DNA from: JBHIKY01 sp042139015
GTDB lineage: Bacteria > Bacillota > Bacilli > Bacillales > Marinococcaceae
DNA length: 64,000 nucleotides
Assembly: GCF_042139015.1 (NCBI RefSeq)
Contig: NZ_JBHIKY010000008.1
Location: 124,001-188,000, forward strand
Direction of reading: 5' to 3'
The notes under the pieces were generated by a model. It was not told where the DNA came from, did no database searches, and saw nothing but the letters and a program-made list of their open reading frames with translations. Shown in pieces: positions 1-9,208 of this stretch (position 1 is the stretch's first letter; each line of letters starts with the position of its first letter). The position numbers and the translations under genes are program-made.

Positions 1-631
1 CAGCAGTTTCATCCAGGTCAAGTGCAAGGACCCTGCCGGCACCCAGTTTAGCTGAGGCAATAGAGAGTACGCCGGAGCCCGTGCCGACATCTATGACGGT
101 GTCGTCACTCTCCACCGCATGTTCTATACCCTGAAGCGCTAATACCGTCGAAGGATGAGTTCCTGTACCGAATGCCATGCCGGGGTCGAGTTCGATGACA
201 TGTTCGTCTGTAGATACCGGATGATAGTTTTCCCAGCTTGGGGCAATCGTGATTGTTTTTGTGACTTTGACAGGCTTGTAATATTTTTTCCACGCATCCG
301 CCCAGTCTTCTTCATGCACTTCAGAAAGGGAGACCTGATTTTTGCCTAATTTAATATTATGCTCTGCCAGATTACTGATTGTCTGCTTTAGTTCTCCAGC
401 CGTTTCAGCAGCAAAACTTGTCACAGGAAAGTATGCTTTCACGATAACTCCCTCAGCTGGATAATCATTTTCTGAAAGATCATATATTTCATCTTCTGCG
501 CCATTCCAGTTCCTGATTAAATCCTCCGAATCTTCAATAACTACCCCGCTTGCCCCGGCTTCATGCAGTATATTAGAAATAGGCTCCACTGCTTCTTGCT
601 CGGTATGAATTCGGAATTCAGTCCACCTCAT
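1..631 (-). CDS. prmA: Ribosomal protein L11 methyltransferase PrmA (3' end cut by window)
   Basis: PrmA trimethylates ribosomal protein L11 using S-adenosylmethionine. The reading frame begins at an ATG at 629-631 with the protein opening MRWTEFRIHT and runs off the left edge, so about 210 of the usual ~310 residues are visible. The L11-binding N-terminal domain is followed by the SAM-binding glycine motif DVGTGSGVLSIA about 20 residues before the edge. It lies 25 bp after the dnaJ stop on the same strand, the usual last gene of the hrcA-grpE-dnaK-dnaJ-prmA heat-shock operon. The identification is secure; only the C-terminus is missing, because of the window boundary. Confidence 0.93.
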   Translation of the reverse strand, partial: MRWTEFRIHTEQEAVEPISNILHEAGASGVVIEDSEDLIRNWNGAEDEIYDLSENDYPAEGVIVKAYFPVTSFAAETAGELKQTISNLAEHNIKLGKNQVSLSEVHEEDWADAWKKYYKPVKVTKTITIAPSWENYHPVSTDEHVIELDPGMAFGTGTHPSTVLALQGIEHAVESDDTVIDVGTGSGVLSIASAKLGAGRVLALDLDETA

Positions 632-656
632 CAACTCACCAACTCCGTCATTTAGA

Positions 657-1775
657 TTAGTCTCCCCGGAAAGCACGTTTCACTTTGTCAAAGAAGTTCG
701 TATTCTGCTCGTCAATCTGATCTTCCCCACTCAGTTCAGAGAATTCACGAATTAAATCCTTTTGTTTTTCGTTAAGGTTTTTCGGGGTGACAAGCCTTAC
801 CTTCACATGCTGATCTCCCTGGCCTCTTCCATGAACATTCGGCACCCCTTTACTGCGCAGCCTGAAGTTGGTTCCTGTTTGTGTGCCTGCAGGGATCTTA
901 AGCTTTACTTTTCCTTTTAAAGTAGGTACTTCAATTTCATCACCAAGTGCTGCCTGACTAAACGTTAAAGGCATTTCACAATATATATCGTCGCCATCAC
1001 GATCAAAAAATTCATGTGGTCTCACATTAAATACAACATATAAATCTCCAGGAGGCCCGCCATTGGTGCCTGGTTCTCCCTGTCCAGCTACTCTGATCTG
1101 CTGGCCGTGGTCCACGCCTGCAGGTACTCGGATATTAATCTTTTTATTTTTGCGTATTTTACCGTTGCCGCCGCAATTTGTACATTTTTCTTCCACTGTC
1201 TGCCCAGTTCCTTGACAACGGTCACAGACCCGGCGGTTGACCACTCTTCCAAACGGTGTGTTTTGCTCAATGTTAAGCTGTCCGGAGCCACCACATTTCG
1301 TACATGTTTCAGGAGAGGTGCCTGGTTTTGCCCCGTCTCCTCCACAAGTCTGGCAGTCTTCTTCCCGAGGAATTTCAATGTCTGTATCTTTTCCGAAAAC
1401 CGCTTCTTTAAACTGCAGAGACATAGTAAATTGAAGATCAGCGCCCTGCCTTGGTGCGTTAGGATCACGCCGACCCCCTCCGCCAAAGAACATATCGAAA
1501 ATATCTCCGAATCCGCCAAAGTCTCCCTGAGCTCCGGCACCGCCAAATCCTTGGTTTGGATCCGCGTGTCCAAACTGATCATAGTGTGCTTTCTTTTGCG
1601 GATCACTCAGTGTATCATAAGCATCCTTTACTTCTTTAAATTTCTCCTCTGCATCATCCGCTTTATTCACATCAGGATGATATTGTCTCGCGAGCTTACG
1701 GTATGCTTTTTTTATCTCATCTACTGAAGCATTTTGATCGAGTCCCAATACTTCATACAGATCTCGCTTACTCAT
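657..1775 (-). CDS. dnaJ: Co-chaperone DnaJ (Hsp40)
   Basis: DnaJ delivers unfolded proteins to DnaK and stimulates its ATPase. The 372-residue protein has the full type I layout: a J domain (residues 1-70) with the HPD motif at 33-35, a Gly/Phe-rich linker at about 75-105, four CxxCxGxG-type zinc repeats (CQTCGGDG, CTKCGGSG, CDRCQGTG, CTNCGGNG) at about 140-215, and the C-terminal substrate-binding domains. It follows dnaK in the same orientation after a 188-bp gap containing a possible hairpin, and precedes prmA. It is presumably cotranscribed from the CIRCE-controlled promoter upstream of hrcA. The call is unambiguous. Confidence 0.98.
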   Translation of the reverse strand: MSKRDLYEVLGLDQNASVDEIKKAYRKLARQYHPDVNKADDAEEKFKEVKDAYDTLSDPQKKAHYDQFGHADPNQGFGGAGAQGDFGGFGDIFDMFFGGGGRRDPNAPRQGADLQFTMSLQFKEAVFGKDTDIEIPREEDCQTCGGDGAKPGTSPETCTKCGGSGQLNIEQNTPFGRVVNRRVCDRCQGTGQTVEEKCTNCGGNGKIRKNKKINIRVPAGVDHGQQIRVAGQGEPGTNGGPPGDLYVVFNVRPHEFFDRDGDDIYCEMPLTFSQAALGDEIEVPTLKGKVKLKIPAGTQTGTNFRLRSKGVPNVHGRGQGDQHVKVRLVTPKNLNEKQKDLIREFSELSGEDQIDEQNTNFFDKVKRAFRGD

Positions 1776-1855
1776 TTTTTCACACTCCCGTTCCTAATCC
1801 ATAACGCTTATCATATCATCTTCTTCATAAAATCTACAGAGCTTTTTGGCAAATG

Positions 1856-1909
1856 AAAAGGGACTGGCCCATTGGAAAGCACCGCACTTCCTGCTTCCGG
1901 GACAGCCCC
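1856..1909 (-). terminator. Possible intercistronic hairpin between dnaK and dnaJ
   Basis: On the minus strand the arms around GGAAGCA and TGCTTTCC, extended by GGGGCTG-like and CCAGTCCC-like segments, can form an imperfect long hairpin followed by a short CCCTTTT tract. It could be a leaky terminator or a processing structure that lowers dnaJ relative to dnaK. The stem is imperfect and the T-tract weak, so this is tentative. Confidence 0.3.
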
Positions 1910-1963
1910 TTGCCATGGGATCAACTATTCATTTCATTTAACTGAGACGGCTGATCAGCTGTC

Positions 1964-3808
1964 TTATTTTTCATCGTCTTTTTTGTCGTCGTCCTGAACT
2001 TCTTCATAGTCAGCATCAACAACGTCGTCATCCTGCTGCTGACCAGCAGCGCCTTCCGCGTCCTGCTGTTGTGCCTGCTGAGCTGCCTGCTCATAAAGCT
2101 TGGTGGACAGCTGCTGAACGATCTCCTGCAGCTCATCTTTTGCCGTTTTGATGGCTTCAAGATCATCGCCTTCCAGGGCTGTTTTCACTTTATCTTTCGC
2201 AGTCTCTGCTTTTTCTTTTTCAGATGCGTCTACATTATCGCCTAAATCCTTCAGCGTTTTTTCTGTCGTAAATACTAGCTGGTCAGCTTCATTTCGAGTT
2301 TCTACTGCTTCTTTCTGCTTTTTATCTTCCTCTGCATGCTCTTCTGCTTCTTTCACCATGCGTTCAATTTCATCCTCTTCGAGACCTGAGGAAGATGTGA
2401 TGGTGATGGACTGTTCTTTATTCGTACCAAGATCCTTAGCGCGCACATTAACAATACCGTTGGCATCAATATCAAATGTCACTTCAATCTGCGGCACTCC
2501 ACGGGGAGCAGGCGGAATATCAGTCAGTTGGAAACGGCCAAGCGTTTTGTTTCCAGCAGCCATTTCTCGCTCACCCTGCAGAACATGAATATCCACAGAA
2601 GGCTGATTATCAGCTGCAGTTGAGAAGACTTGAGACTTACTCGTAGGAATGGTGGTATTTCTTTCAATAAGCTTTGTAAAAACCCCACCCATTGTTTCAA
2701 TCCCAAGGGAAAGAGGTGTTACGTCAAGAAGTACAACGTCTTTTACGTCCCCTGATAGAACACCGGCCTGAACTGCAGCCCCAAGTGCTACTACTTCATC
2801 AGGATTTACCCCTTTATGAGGATCTTTGCCAGTTAGTTTTTTAATTGCTTCTTGAACAGCAGGAATTCTGGTAGAGCCGCCGACAAGAATAACTTTATCA
2901 ACTTCAGAAGCGCTCAATCCTGCATCTTTTAATGCCTGGCGCGTCGGTCCCATTGTTTTCTCTACAAGCTCTGTAGTAAGCTCATCGAACTTAGCCCTCG
3001 TAAGCGTAAGTTCAAGGTGCTTTGGCCCACTAGAGTCGGCTGTAATAAACGGCAGTGATATCTGGGTCTGGGATACGCCTGACAGATCCTTTTTTGCTTT
3101 TTCTGCCGCATCTTTCAAACGCTGCATTGCCATTTTGTCCTGGGAAAGATCAATGCCGTTCTCTTTTCTAAATTCAGCAACGAGATGGTCAATTATCACA
3201 TGGTCAAAATCGTCGCCGCCAAGCTTATTGTCACCTGAGGTGGACTTAACTTCAAAAAAGCCGTCTCCAAGCTCAAGAATGGAAACATCAAAAGTACCGC
3301 CGCCGAGGTCAAATACAAGAATGGTCTGATCTTCTTCTTTTTCAAATCCATAGGCAAGTGCTGCGGCTGTCGGTTCGTTTACAATTCTTTCCACTTCCAG
3401 CCCGGCAATCTTACCAGCGTCTTTTGTGGCCTGACGCTGCGAGTCATTGAAATAGGCAGGTACTGTAATAACAGCCTTAGATACAGTGTCTCCAAGATAG
3501 CTTTCTGCATCAGCCTTCAGTTTTTGCAGGATGATAGCGGAAACTTCCTGTGGAGTATATTCTTTACCTTCAATTTCTTCTTTAAAATCAGTACCCATAT
3601 GTCTTTTTATGGATTGGATAGTGTTAGGGTTGGTAATAGCTTGTCGTTTTGCAACCTCGCCTACTTGACGCTCTCCATCTTTAAAAGCCACGACTGAAGG
3701 GGTCGTACGGTTTCCTTCCGGATTTGGAATTACCTCCGCTTCGCCGCCTTCCATCACAGCGACACATGAATTTGTTGTTCCTAAGTCAATACCTATTACT
3801 CTACTCAT
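1964..3808 (-). CDS. dnaK: Molecular chaperone DnaK (Hsp70)
   Basis: ATP-dependent Hsp70 chaperone. The 614-residue protein begins MSRVIGIDLGTTNSC (phosphate 1 motif) and has the NEPTAAALAYG and DLGGGTFDVS nucleotide-binding motifs, the VGGSTRIPAVQ motif near residue 310, the linker-proximal DVTPLSLGIETMGG, a substrate-binding beta domain, and an acidic Gln/Asp-rich helical tail ending in DDEK. The length matches the Bacillus protein (about 611). It lies between grpE and dnaJ in the heat-shock operon. The start ATG is preceded by an AGGAGG ribosome binding site on the minus strand. Nothing is unusual apart from the strongly acidic C-terminal tail. Confidence 0.99.
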   Translation of the reverse strand: MSRVIGIDLGTTNSCVAVMEGGEAEVIPNPEGNRTTPSVVAFKDGERQVGEVAKRQAITNPNTIQSIKRHMGTDFKEEIEGKEYTPQEVSAIILQKLKADAESYLGDTVSKAVITVPAYFNDSQRQATKDAGKIAGLEVERIVNEPTAAALAYGFEKEEDQTILVFDLGGGTFDVSILELGDGFFEVKSTSGDNKLGGDDFDHVIIDHLVAEFRKENGIDLSQDKMAMQRLKDAAEKAKKDLSGVSQTQISLPFITADSSGPKHLELTLTRAKFDELTTELVEKTMGPTRQALKDAGLSASEVDKVILVGGSTRIPAVQEAIKKLTGKDPHKGVNPDEVVALGAAVQAGVLSGDVKDVVLLDVTPLSLGIETMGGVFTKLIERNTTIPTSKSQVFSTAADNQPSVDIHVLQGEREMAAGNKTLGRFQLTDIPPAPRGVPQIEVTFDIDANGIVNVRAKDLGTNKEQSITITSSSGLEEDEIERMVKEAEEHAEEDKKQKEAVETRNEADQLVFTTEKTLKDLGDNVDASEKEKAETAKDKVKTALEGDDLEAIKTAKDELQEIVQQLSTKLYEQAAQQAQQQDAEGAAGQQQDDDVVDADYEEVQDDDKKDDEK

Positions 3809-3844
3809 ACCTTGTCATCCTCCTATTCTGATCGAACTATGTAG

Positions 3845-4456
3845 TTAAGCGTTAACTTTCACCATAGCCGGTCTAATTACTTTATCTTTTAAGAGATATC
3901 CCTTTTGCAGTTCTTCCACAATCTGATTTGATTCAAACCCTTCTTCCTCCACCTGCATGACCGCTTGATGCAGATGCGGATCAAACAATTCACCTTCTGT
4001 TTTTACTGCTTCTAATCCTTCTTTTTCGACCGCAGCTTTCAACTGTGAATAAACCATTTGAACTCCCTGATGAAGAGATGCTGCTTCGTCACCCTCCGGT
4101 TCTGCACTTATCGCCCGTTCAAAATTGTCGAGAACAGGAAGAAGTGCTTCTACAAGTTCCTGGGATCTGTATTTAGCCGCTTTCTCTTTTTCTTCTCTGC
4201 TGCGGCGTCTTACATTTTCAAGATCAGCCTGTGTGCGTAATGCTTTATTCTTCCATTCTTCAAGCTCAGATTGTAATTGCTGTAACTGCTCCTGCTCCGG
4301 GGAAAGTACATCTTCCTCTGCAGCTTCATTATCTTGTTCAGAAGCAGTTGCATCTATTAATTCTTCAGGATTTTCCTCTTTTTCAGGCACTTCTGCTGAA
4401 TGTTCCTCCTGCTGTTCCATTTCCTTTTCTTCTGTAGAAAAACGTTCGTCTTTCAA
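3845..4456 (-). CDS. grpE: Nucleotide exchange factor GrpE
   Basis: GrpE releases ADP from DnaK. I take the TTG at 4454-4456 as start because a near-perfect AGGAGGTGAC lies just upstream, giving 203 residues that begin (M)KDERFSTEE. The frame is open further upstream (to 4537), but that extension reads unlike GrpE and would bury the ribosome binding site. An acidic low-complexity N-terminus (residues 1-60) is followed by the coiled coil (about 65-110) and the C-terminal beta-wing domain with FDPHLHQAVMQVE and a typical ending VIRPAMVKVNA. It is the second gene of the hrcA operon. Confidence 0.95.
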   Translation of the reverse strand: MKDERFSTEEKEMEQQEEHSAEVPEKEENPEELIDATASEQDNEAAEEDVLSPEQEQLQQLQSELEEWKNKALRTQADLENVRRRSREEKEKAAKYRSQELVEALLPVLDNFERAISAEPEGDEAASLHQGVQMVYSQLKAAVEKEGLEAVKTEGELFDPHLHQAVMQVEEEGFESNQIVEELQKGYLLKDKVIRPAMVKVNA

Positions 4457-4566
4457 GTGTGTCACCTCCTGCGTTTCGTCTGGTCTAATTTGGATCACAC
4501 AATTTTCTTCATGACAAAAGAAAGAGAGGAAAGTCACTCTCCCTCAGCCAATTTAAAATAATACCA

Positions 4567-5601
4567 TCATTCTCCTCTTTTATACAAGTCCGAAAGTACC
4601 TGTGTAAGGTCCTTGGAGAGGTGCTCAATAATACCGATCACACGTGGATATTCCATACGTGTAGGGCCGACTATTCCAATCGATCCTACAGGCCTGCCGC
4701 CCACAGAGTACGTTGCTGAAATAACACTACAGTTCTCAAATGCTTCATTTGTATTTTCCTGGCCGATTCTTATCGTTAAACCATCATGCACCGGCCTTAA
4801 TATTTCATGAACGGTATGATCCTGTTCAAGCATTTCAAACAAAACTCTAATTTTGTCCATATCCTTAAATTCAGGCTGATGAAACAGATTCGTTTTTCCA
4901 CCGTAAAATACTTTCTCATTATTTCCTTTTCTGACTGTTTCCTCAGCAAACAGCATTGCTTCATTAAAATGAGCCACATGCTGCTTTAACAGACCGGCGA
5001 CTTCGTGCATCATTTTTTCCTGCAGTCTGTATAATGGAACACCCTGTAATTTCTCATTTAAGATATTCCCAATCTTTTCAAGATCACTTCCATTCAGTTC
5101 ACGCGGGAGATGAACCGTATGATTCTCCACATGTCCTGTATCGGTGACAAGAACAGCCACAGCTGAGCTGTCATTTAAAGGAATAATCTGAAGCTGGCGC
5201 AGTTTCGACTCAAAAATTTCCGGACCGAGTACAATTGACACGTAACTCGTTAAATCAGATAAAATGTTCGCAGACTGCTTTACCACCTGATCTGCCTCAA
5301 ATACTTTCTGAGCAAACAATGACCTCATGTTCGTTGCTTCTTTTTTTGATAAACGATGAGGGAGCAATAAATGATCAACATAATGACGATACCCTTTTTC
5401 AGAAGGAATACGGCCTGATGAGCTGTGAGGTTTTTCCAAAAAACCAAGTTCCTCTAAATCAGCCATTTCATTTCTGATCGTAGCAGGGCTAAAGCTCAAC
5501 CCTTTTCTTTTTGACAAGCTGCGGGAACCCACAGGCTCAGCCGATTGGATATAGTCATCAACTATCGCTTGAAGTATACTGAGTTGACGTTGTGTTAACA
5601 T
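4567..5601 (-). CDS. hrcA: Heat-inducible transcription repressor HrcA
   Basis: HrcA represses the groE and dnaK operons by binding CIRCE and is itself kept folded by GroEL. I start at the ATG at 5599-5601 (MLTQRQLSILQ), which aligns with the start I recall for Bacillus HrcA and is preceded by AGAGGTGG. The frame is open 27 bp further up, but that would run back to the edge of the CIRCE element. The 344-residue protein has an N-terminal winged helix (LSFSPATIRNEMADLEELG, residues ~40-60), the SSGRIPSEKGYRHYVD segment, and a GAF-like central domain. First gene of the operon and autoregulated through the CIRCE immediately upstream. Confidence 0.97.
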   Translation of the reverse strand: MLTQRQLSILQAIVDDYIQSAEPVGSRSLSKRKGLSFSPATIRNEMADLEELGFLEKPHSSSGRIPSEKGYRHYVDHLLLPHRLSKKEATNMRSLFAQKVFEADQVVKQSANILSDLTSYVSIVLGPEIFESKLRQLQIIPLNDSSAVAVLVTDTGHVENHTVHLPRELNGSDLEKIGNILNEKLQGVPLYRLQEKMMHEVAGLLKQHVAHFNEAMLFAEETVRKGNNEKVFYGGKTNLFHQPEFKDMDKIRVLFEMLEQDHTVHEILRPVHDGLTIRIGQENTNEAFENCSVISATYSVGGRPVGSIGIVGPTRMEYPRVIGIIEHLSKDLTQVLSDLYKRGE

Positions 5602-5617
5602 TGGCAGTCCACCTCTG

Positions 5618-5644
5618 TTAGCACTCATAACAACCGAGTGCTAA
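5618..5644. promoter_or_regulatory. CIRCE operator (HrcA binding site)
   Basis: A perfect TTAGCACTC-N9-GAGTGCTAA inverted repeat, identical to the canonical CIRCE consensus. It lies 17 bp upstream of the hrcA start and just downstream of the -10 box, so bound HrcA would block transcription initiation of hrcA-grpE-dnaK-dnaJ-prmA. Confidence 0.98.
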
Positions 5645-5654
5645 ATCTATTGTT

Positions 5655-5683
5655 AAGTTACCAAATCAGCTTTTGTTTGTCAA
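5655..5683 (-). promoter_or_regulatory. Sigma-A promoter of the hrcA operon
   Basis: On the minus strand TTGACA (5678-5683) is separated by 17 bp from TAACTT (5655-5660). The -35 is perfect and the -10 weak. Transcription would begin close to the CIRCE element. Confidence 0.75.
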
Positions 5684-5729
5684 CGAGATACACATAGTAA
5701 CAACCGAATTTTTTTCTATAATGTTATTA

Positions 5730-6875
5730 TTATTCAGTCAGCAAAAATCGTTCAAATACTTCGTTACCGAGGAATTTTCCCTTTTCAGTTAATTGAACGG
5801 TCTCACCCGTATCTAACAGTAAACCCTCGTTTATTAGGTCATTAATCGCTTCAGAAAACACACAGTCCATTTCTGATCCATATTTTCTTTTAAATTGCGA
5901 ACGAGATACGCCTTCCCGCATCCTCAGGCCCATAAACATTTCTTCCTCCATTTGTTCTTTCAGCGGAACTTCGTGTACTTCCTTTTTAGGGCTTTTGCCA
6001 TTTTTGACTGCTTCTATATAGTGTGTAAGAGGAGCAATGTTTGCATATCTTCTGCCATCTGCATACCCATGTGCTCCGGCACCAAAGCCGAAATATCCTT
6101 CATTTTTCCAATAGGTGATGTTATGGCGGCTCTCCATCCCCGGCCTTGCAAAATTACTAATTTCATAAGGAAAGATCCCCGCTCCGGTCAATCTCTCAAG
6201 AAGAACCTCGAACATCATCGCTTCTTCGTCCTGTTCCATAGCGGAAATCCTGCCCTGTCTATACCAATTATAAAACATTGTTTTCTCTTCGATCTTTAAT
6301 GAATACGCGGAAACATGAGATATATCAAGCTTCATTGCCTGATCAATTGTATGCTCCCAGCTTTCCATCGTTTGACCTGGAAGTCCGAACATTAAATCAA
6401 TTGACAAATTAGAAAATCCTGCTGCTTTAGCCATATTAACGGTACTGATGGCACTTTCTGCGGAATGAGTTCTCCCAATTTTTTTTAGAAGTGTATTATC
6501 GAAACTCTGCACCCCAATGCTTAATCTATTCACTCCATTTTTATACAACATGGCAAGTTTATCCTTTTCTACCTCTCCAGGATTCACTTCCACAGTCATT
6601 TCAACGTCATCCTCACGAAGCCGGAAGCAGCTTTTTACTCCACGTATAACTTTTTCCAGCTGAGCGGTCTCGAGAGCAGTAGGCGTACCGCCTCCAAGAT
6701 AAATGGTTTTGACCGGATGCGAGTCAGCTGAGCTGGCAGCCTGCTGCATTTCGAGAAGAAGTGCTTCCACATATTCCTCCACAGGCTGGTTTTTAATATA
6801 AAATTTATTGAAGTCACAGTAAAAACATATTTGCTCACAAAAAGGAATGTGTATATATATGGAAGACGTGTTCAC
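5730..6875 (-). CDS. hemW: Radical SAM protein HemW (heme chaperone, HemN-like)
   Basis: HemW is a radical-SAM family protein related to coproporphyrinogen III dehydrogenase HemN and is thought to act as a heme chaperone. The 4Fe-4S ligands are the CxxxCxxC motif CEQICFYC at residues 13-20, followed by the SAM-binding LGGGTPTAL motif and a C-terminal HemN-type domain. I choose the GTG at 6873-6875, seven bases after AAGAAGG; an alternative TTG two codons upstream sits too close to that site. The 381-residue length fits HemW. It lies between lepA and hrcA as in B. subtilis. It was formerly annotated as HemN, but it has the HemW-type N-terminus. Confidence 0.92.
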   Translation of the reverse strand: MNTSSIYIHIPFCEQICFYCDFNKFYIKNQPVEEYVEALLLEMQQAASSADSHPVKTIYLGGGTPTALETAQLEKVIRGVKSCFRLREDDVEMTVEVNPGEVEKDKLAMLYKNGVNRLSIGVQSFDNTLLKKIGRTHSAESAISTVNMAKAAGFSNLSIDLMFGLPGQTMESWEHTIDQAMKLDISHVSAYSLKIEEKTMFYNWYRQGRISAMEQDEEAMMFEVLLERLTGAGIFPYEISNFARPGMESRHNITYWKNEGYFGFGAGAHGYADGRRYANIAPLTHYIEAVKNGKSPKKEVHEVPLKEQMEEEMFMGLRMREGVSRSQFKRKYGSEMDCVFSEAINDLINEGLLLDTGETVQLTEKGKFLGNEVFERFLLTE

Positions 6876-6968
6876 GATCAAGCCTTCTTTCTCTTGTCAA
6901 TAGAAAAACCGTCCCGTTCAGCAAGAATTTTGTTAGTGCTTTCTCGCTGGAGACAGTCTCTGCCATTA

Positions 6969-8798
6969 TTATTTTTGATTATCATCCATCTTAAGAACAG
7001 ACATAAATGCTTCCTGAGGCACTTCGACACTGCCTACGCTTTTCATCCGGCGCTTCCCGGCTTTTTGCTTTTCGAGCAGCTTTCTCTTTCTTGAAATATC
7101 GCCGCCGTAGCATTTTGACAATACGTTTTTGCGCATCGCTTTTATGTTCGAGCGCGCGATAATTTTTTGGCCGATACTTGCCTGTACCGGTACTTCAAAC
7201 TGCTGGCGGGGGATTAATTCCTTTAATTTCTCCACAATAATCTTGCCTCTATCAAATGCTGAATCGCGATGGACAATGATTGATAGTGCGTCAACTTTTT
7301 CAGTATTAAGTAAAATATCCATTTTGACAAGGTTTGATTCCCGATAGCCGATTAATTCGTAATCAAAAGAGGCATATCCTTTGGTACTGGACTTAAGCTG
7401 ATCAAAGAAATCATAAACAATTTCTGTGAGCGGCAGGTCATAAATAATGTTTACTCTGTTCGCATCCATATACTGCATATCTTTAAAATCTCCGCGCTTT
7501 TTTTGACACAGCTCCATAATCGCACCTACAAAATCATTCGGCACCATTATTGTTGCTTTCACAAAAGGTTCCTCAACTGTTTCTACTTTTTGCTGGTCGG
7601 GCATATTGGATGGATTATCTATTTCTAATACTTCCCCATCAGTCAGATAAACATTATAAATAACGCTTGGTGCGGTTGTGATTAAGTCGATTCCGTATTC
7701 TCTTTCAATTCTTTCCTGAATGATTTCCATATGAAGCAGCCCTAAAAATCCGCATCTGAATCCAAATCCGAGTGCCTGTGAAGTTTCAGGTTCATACTGT
7801 AAAGAGCTGTCATTCAGCTCTAATCGTTCCAGAGCATCACGAAGTCCGTTATAATCATTTGTATCTACCGGATAAACTCCGCAGAATACCATCGGGTTCA
7901 TTTTTTTGTAGCCCGGCAGCGGACCTTCTGCAGGGTTTGCTGCGGAAGTTATCGTGTCCCCAACCCTTGAGTCTCCTACATTCTTTATCGCAGCCGTCAA
8001 AAAGCCTACATCCCCGACGGTAAGCTCATCACACGGCACAGGTTTTGGGGTGAATACACCTACCTCAGAAACTTCAAATTCTTTGCCTGTTGCCATCATT
8101 TTTATTTTTTGACCTGATTTGACCGTGCCTTCAACAATTCGGATATATGCAATTACTCCCCGATAGCTGTCATATAGAGAGTCAAAAATCAATGCCTGGA
8201 GCGGGCCGTCGGGATCCCCCTCTGGTGCCGGAACCTTTTCAACAATCTGCGCAAGAATCTCATCAATTCCAATTCCACTCTTAGCGGATGCAAGGACAGC
8301 TTCAGATGCATCGAGTCCTATAACATCTTCAATTTCCTGTTTAACTCTGTCAGGATCTGCACTTGGCAGGTCAATCTTGTTAATAACTGGAATAATTTCT
8401 AAATCATTATCAAGTGCCAAATACACATTAGCGAGGGTCTGAGCTTCAATACCCTGGGCAGCATCAACTATCAGCAGTGCTCCTTCACAAGCAGCAAGGC
8501 TTCTCGACACTTCATAAGAAAAATCGACGTGGCCGGGAGTATCTATAAGATGTAAAATGTACTCTTCTCCATCAGTATGTTTATGTTTTAATTGCACAGA
8601 ATTCAACTTTATAGTAATGCCCCGTTCTCTTTCAAGGTCCATCGCATCAAGCATCTGATCTTTCATTTCACGTTGACTGAGGGCGCTCGTTGATTCAAGG
8701 ATTCGATCAGCAATCGTGGACTTCCCGTGATCTATGTGGGCAATGATAGAGAAATTTCTAATGCGCTTCTGTCGGTTAAGCTTGTCATTTTTTTTCAT
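6969..8798 (-). CDS. lepA: Elongation factor 4 (LepA), ribosome-associated GTPase
   Basis: Translational GTPase of the EF-G/EF4 family, implicated in ribosome back-translocation and biogenesis. The 609-residue protein has the G1 motif AHIDHGKST at residues 20-28, RGITIK (G2), DTPGH (G3) and NKIDLP (G4), then EF-G-like domains and the LepA-specific Lys-rich C-terminal domain (SRKRKLLEKQKAGKRRMK). I start at the ATG at 8796-8798 because GCAGGAG lies at good distance; the GTG four codons earlier overlaps that site. A sigma-A promoter lies about 85 bp upstream, in the end of yqxA, and a GTCCCGGT/ACCGGGAC hairpin (8830-8853) would lie in the leader. Confidence 0.98.
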   Translation of the reverse strand: MKKNDKLNRQKRIRNFSIIAHIDHGKSTIADRILESTSALSQREMKDQMLDAMDLERERGITIKLNSVQLKHKHTDGEEYILHLIDTPGHVDFSYEVSRSLAACEGALLIVDAAQGIEAQTLANVYLALDNDLEIIPVINKIDLPSADPDRVKQEIEDVIGLDASEAVLASAKSGIGIDEILAQIVEKVPAPEGDPDGPLQALIFDSLYDSYRGVIAYIRIVEGTVKSGQKIKMMATGKEFEVSEVGVFTPKPVPCDELTVGDVGFLTAAIKNVGDSRVGDTITSAANPAEGPLPGYKKMNPMVFCGVYPVDTNDYNGLRDALERLELNDSSLQYEPETSQALGFGFRCGFLGLLHMEIIQERIEREYGIDLITTAPSVIYNVYLTDGEVLEIDNPSNMPDQQKVETVEEPFVKATIMVPNDFVGAIMELCQKKRGDFKDMQYMDANRVNIIYDLPLTEIVYDFFDQLKSSTKGYASFDYELIGYRESNLVKMDILLNTEKVDALSIIVHRDSAFDRGKIIVEKLKELIPRQQFEVPVQASIGQKIIARSNIKAMRKNVLSKCYGGDISRKRKLLEKQKAGKRRMKSVGSVEVPQEAFMSVLKMDDNQK

Positions 8799-8882
8799 TT
8801 TTACAATCACTCCTGCTGATAATAGGCGAGTCCCGGTAGAAACGCACCGGGACCCGCATTCCGATCTATAGGACTATCGTTC

Positions 8883-8911
8883 ATTATATCAACGGGAGGC
8901 GGCTACTTCAA
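8883..8911 (-). promoter_or_regulatory. Sigma-A promoter for lepA
   Basis: On the minus strand TTGAAG (8906-8911) and TATAAT (8883-8888) are 17 bp apart. This gives lepA a vegetative promoter separate from the sporulation genes gpr-spoIIP-yqxA upstream. Confidence 0.7.
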
Positions 8912-9204
8912 TCATTATCAATGTTTGTCCTTCTTTCGGGGTGAAATATATCAAGAGATCTGCCTAATCCTGAAAAGATATTTTCATTCTCTGCCTTTTG
9001 CATTTTTTTCTGTTTTTCAATCAAATCTTGTTTTAAGCTTGGTTCGTTCTCTTGTTTTATCTTTTCAGGCTGTGAATTTTCTTTAACTGGATCATCTGCT
9101 GACTCCTCGTTTTCGGAGAAATAGTAATGCGAATAATGGGTGCCGGTAATCATTCCTCCTAAGAATAAAACAGCAGCTGTCAATAGAATAACCAACGTTT
9201 TCAT
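8908..9204 (-). CDS. yqxA: YqxA family small membrane protein (DUF3679)
   Basis: A 98-residue protein starting MKTLVILLTA, with one N-terminal transmembrane segment or uncleaved signal anchor (residues 3-24) and a charged, Lys/Glu-rich extracytoplasmic tail ending in ERRTNIDND. Position between spoIIP and lepA matches yqxA of B. subtilis; its function is not established. The ATG at 9202-9204 is chosen because GGGGAGGAG lies directly upstream; an in-frame extension to 9252 would overlap spoIIP. It starts 4 bp after the spoIIP stop, so it is probably translated with spoIIP and sporulation-associated (inference). Confidence 0.82.
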   Translation of the reverse strand: MKTLVILLTAAVLFLGGMITGTHYSHYYFSENEESADDPVKENSQPEKIKQENEPSLKQDLIEKQKKMQKAENENIFSGLGRSLDIFHPERRTNIDND

Positions 9205-9208
9205 TATT

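Noticed and set aside
1107..1727. 206-codon plus-strand ORF opposite dnaJ
   Set aside because: Lies entirely antisense to the well-conserved dnaJ; composition is that of a reverse-complement shadow and no ribosome binding site fits.
2148..2588. Plus-strand ORF opposite dnaK, Ser/Phe-rich
   Set aside because: Antisense shadow of dnaK; Ser-rich reading results from complementing Glu/Lys/Ala codons.
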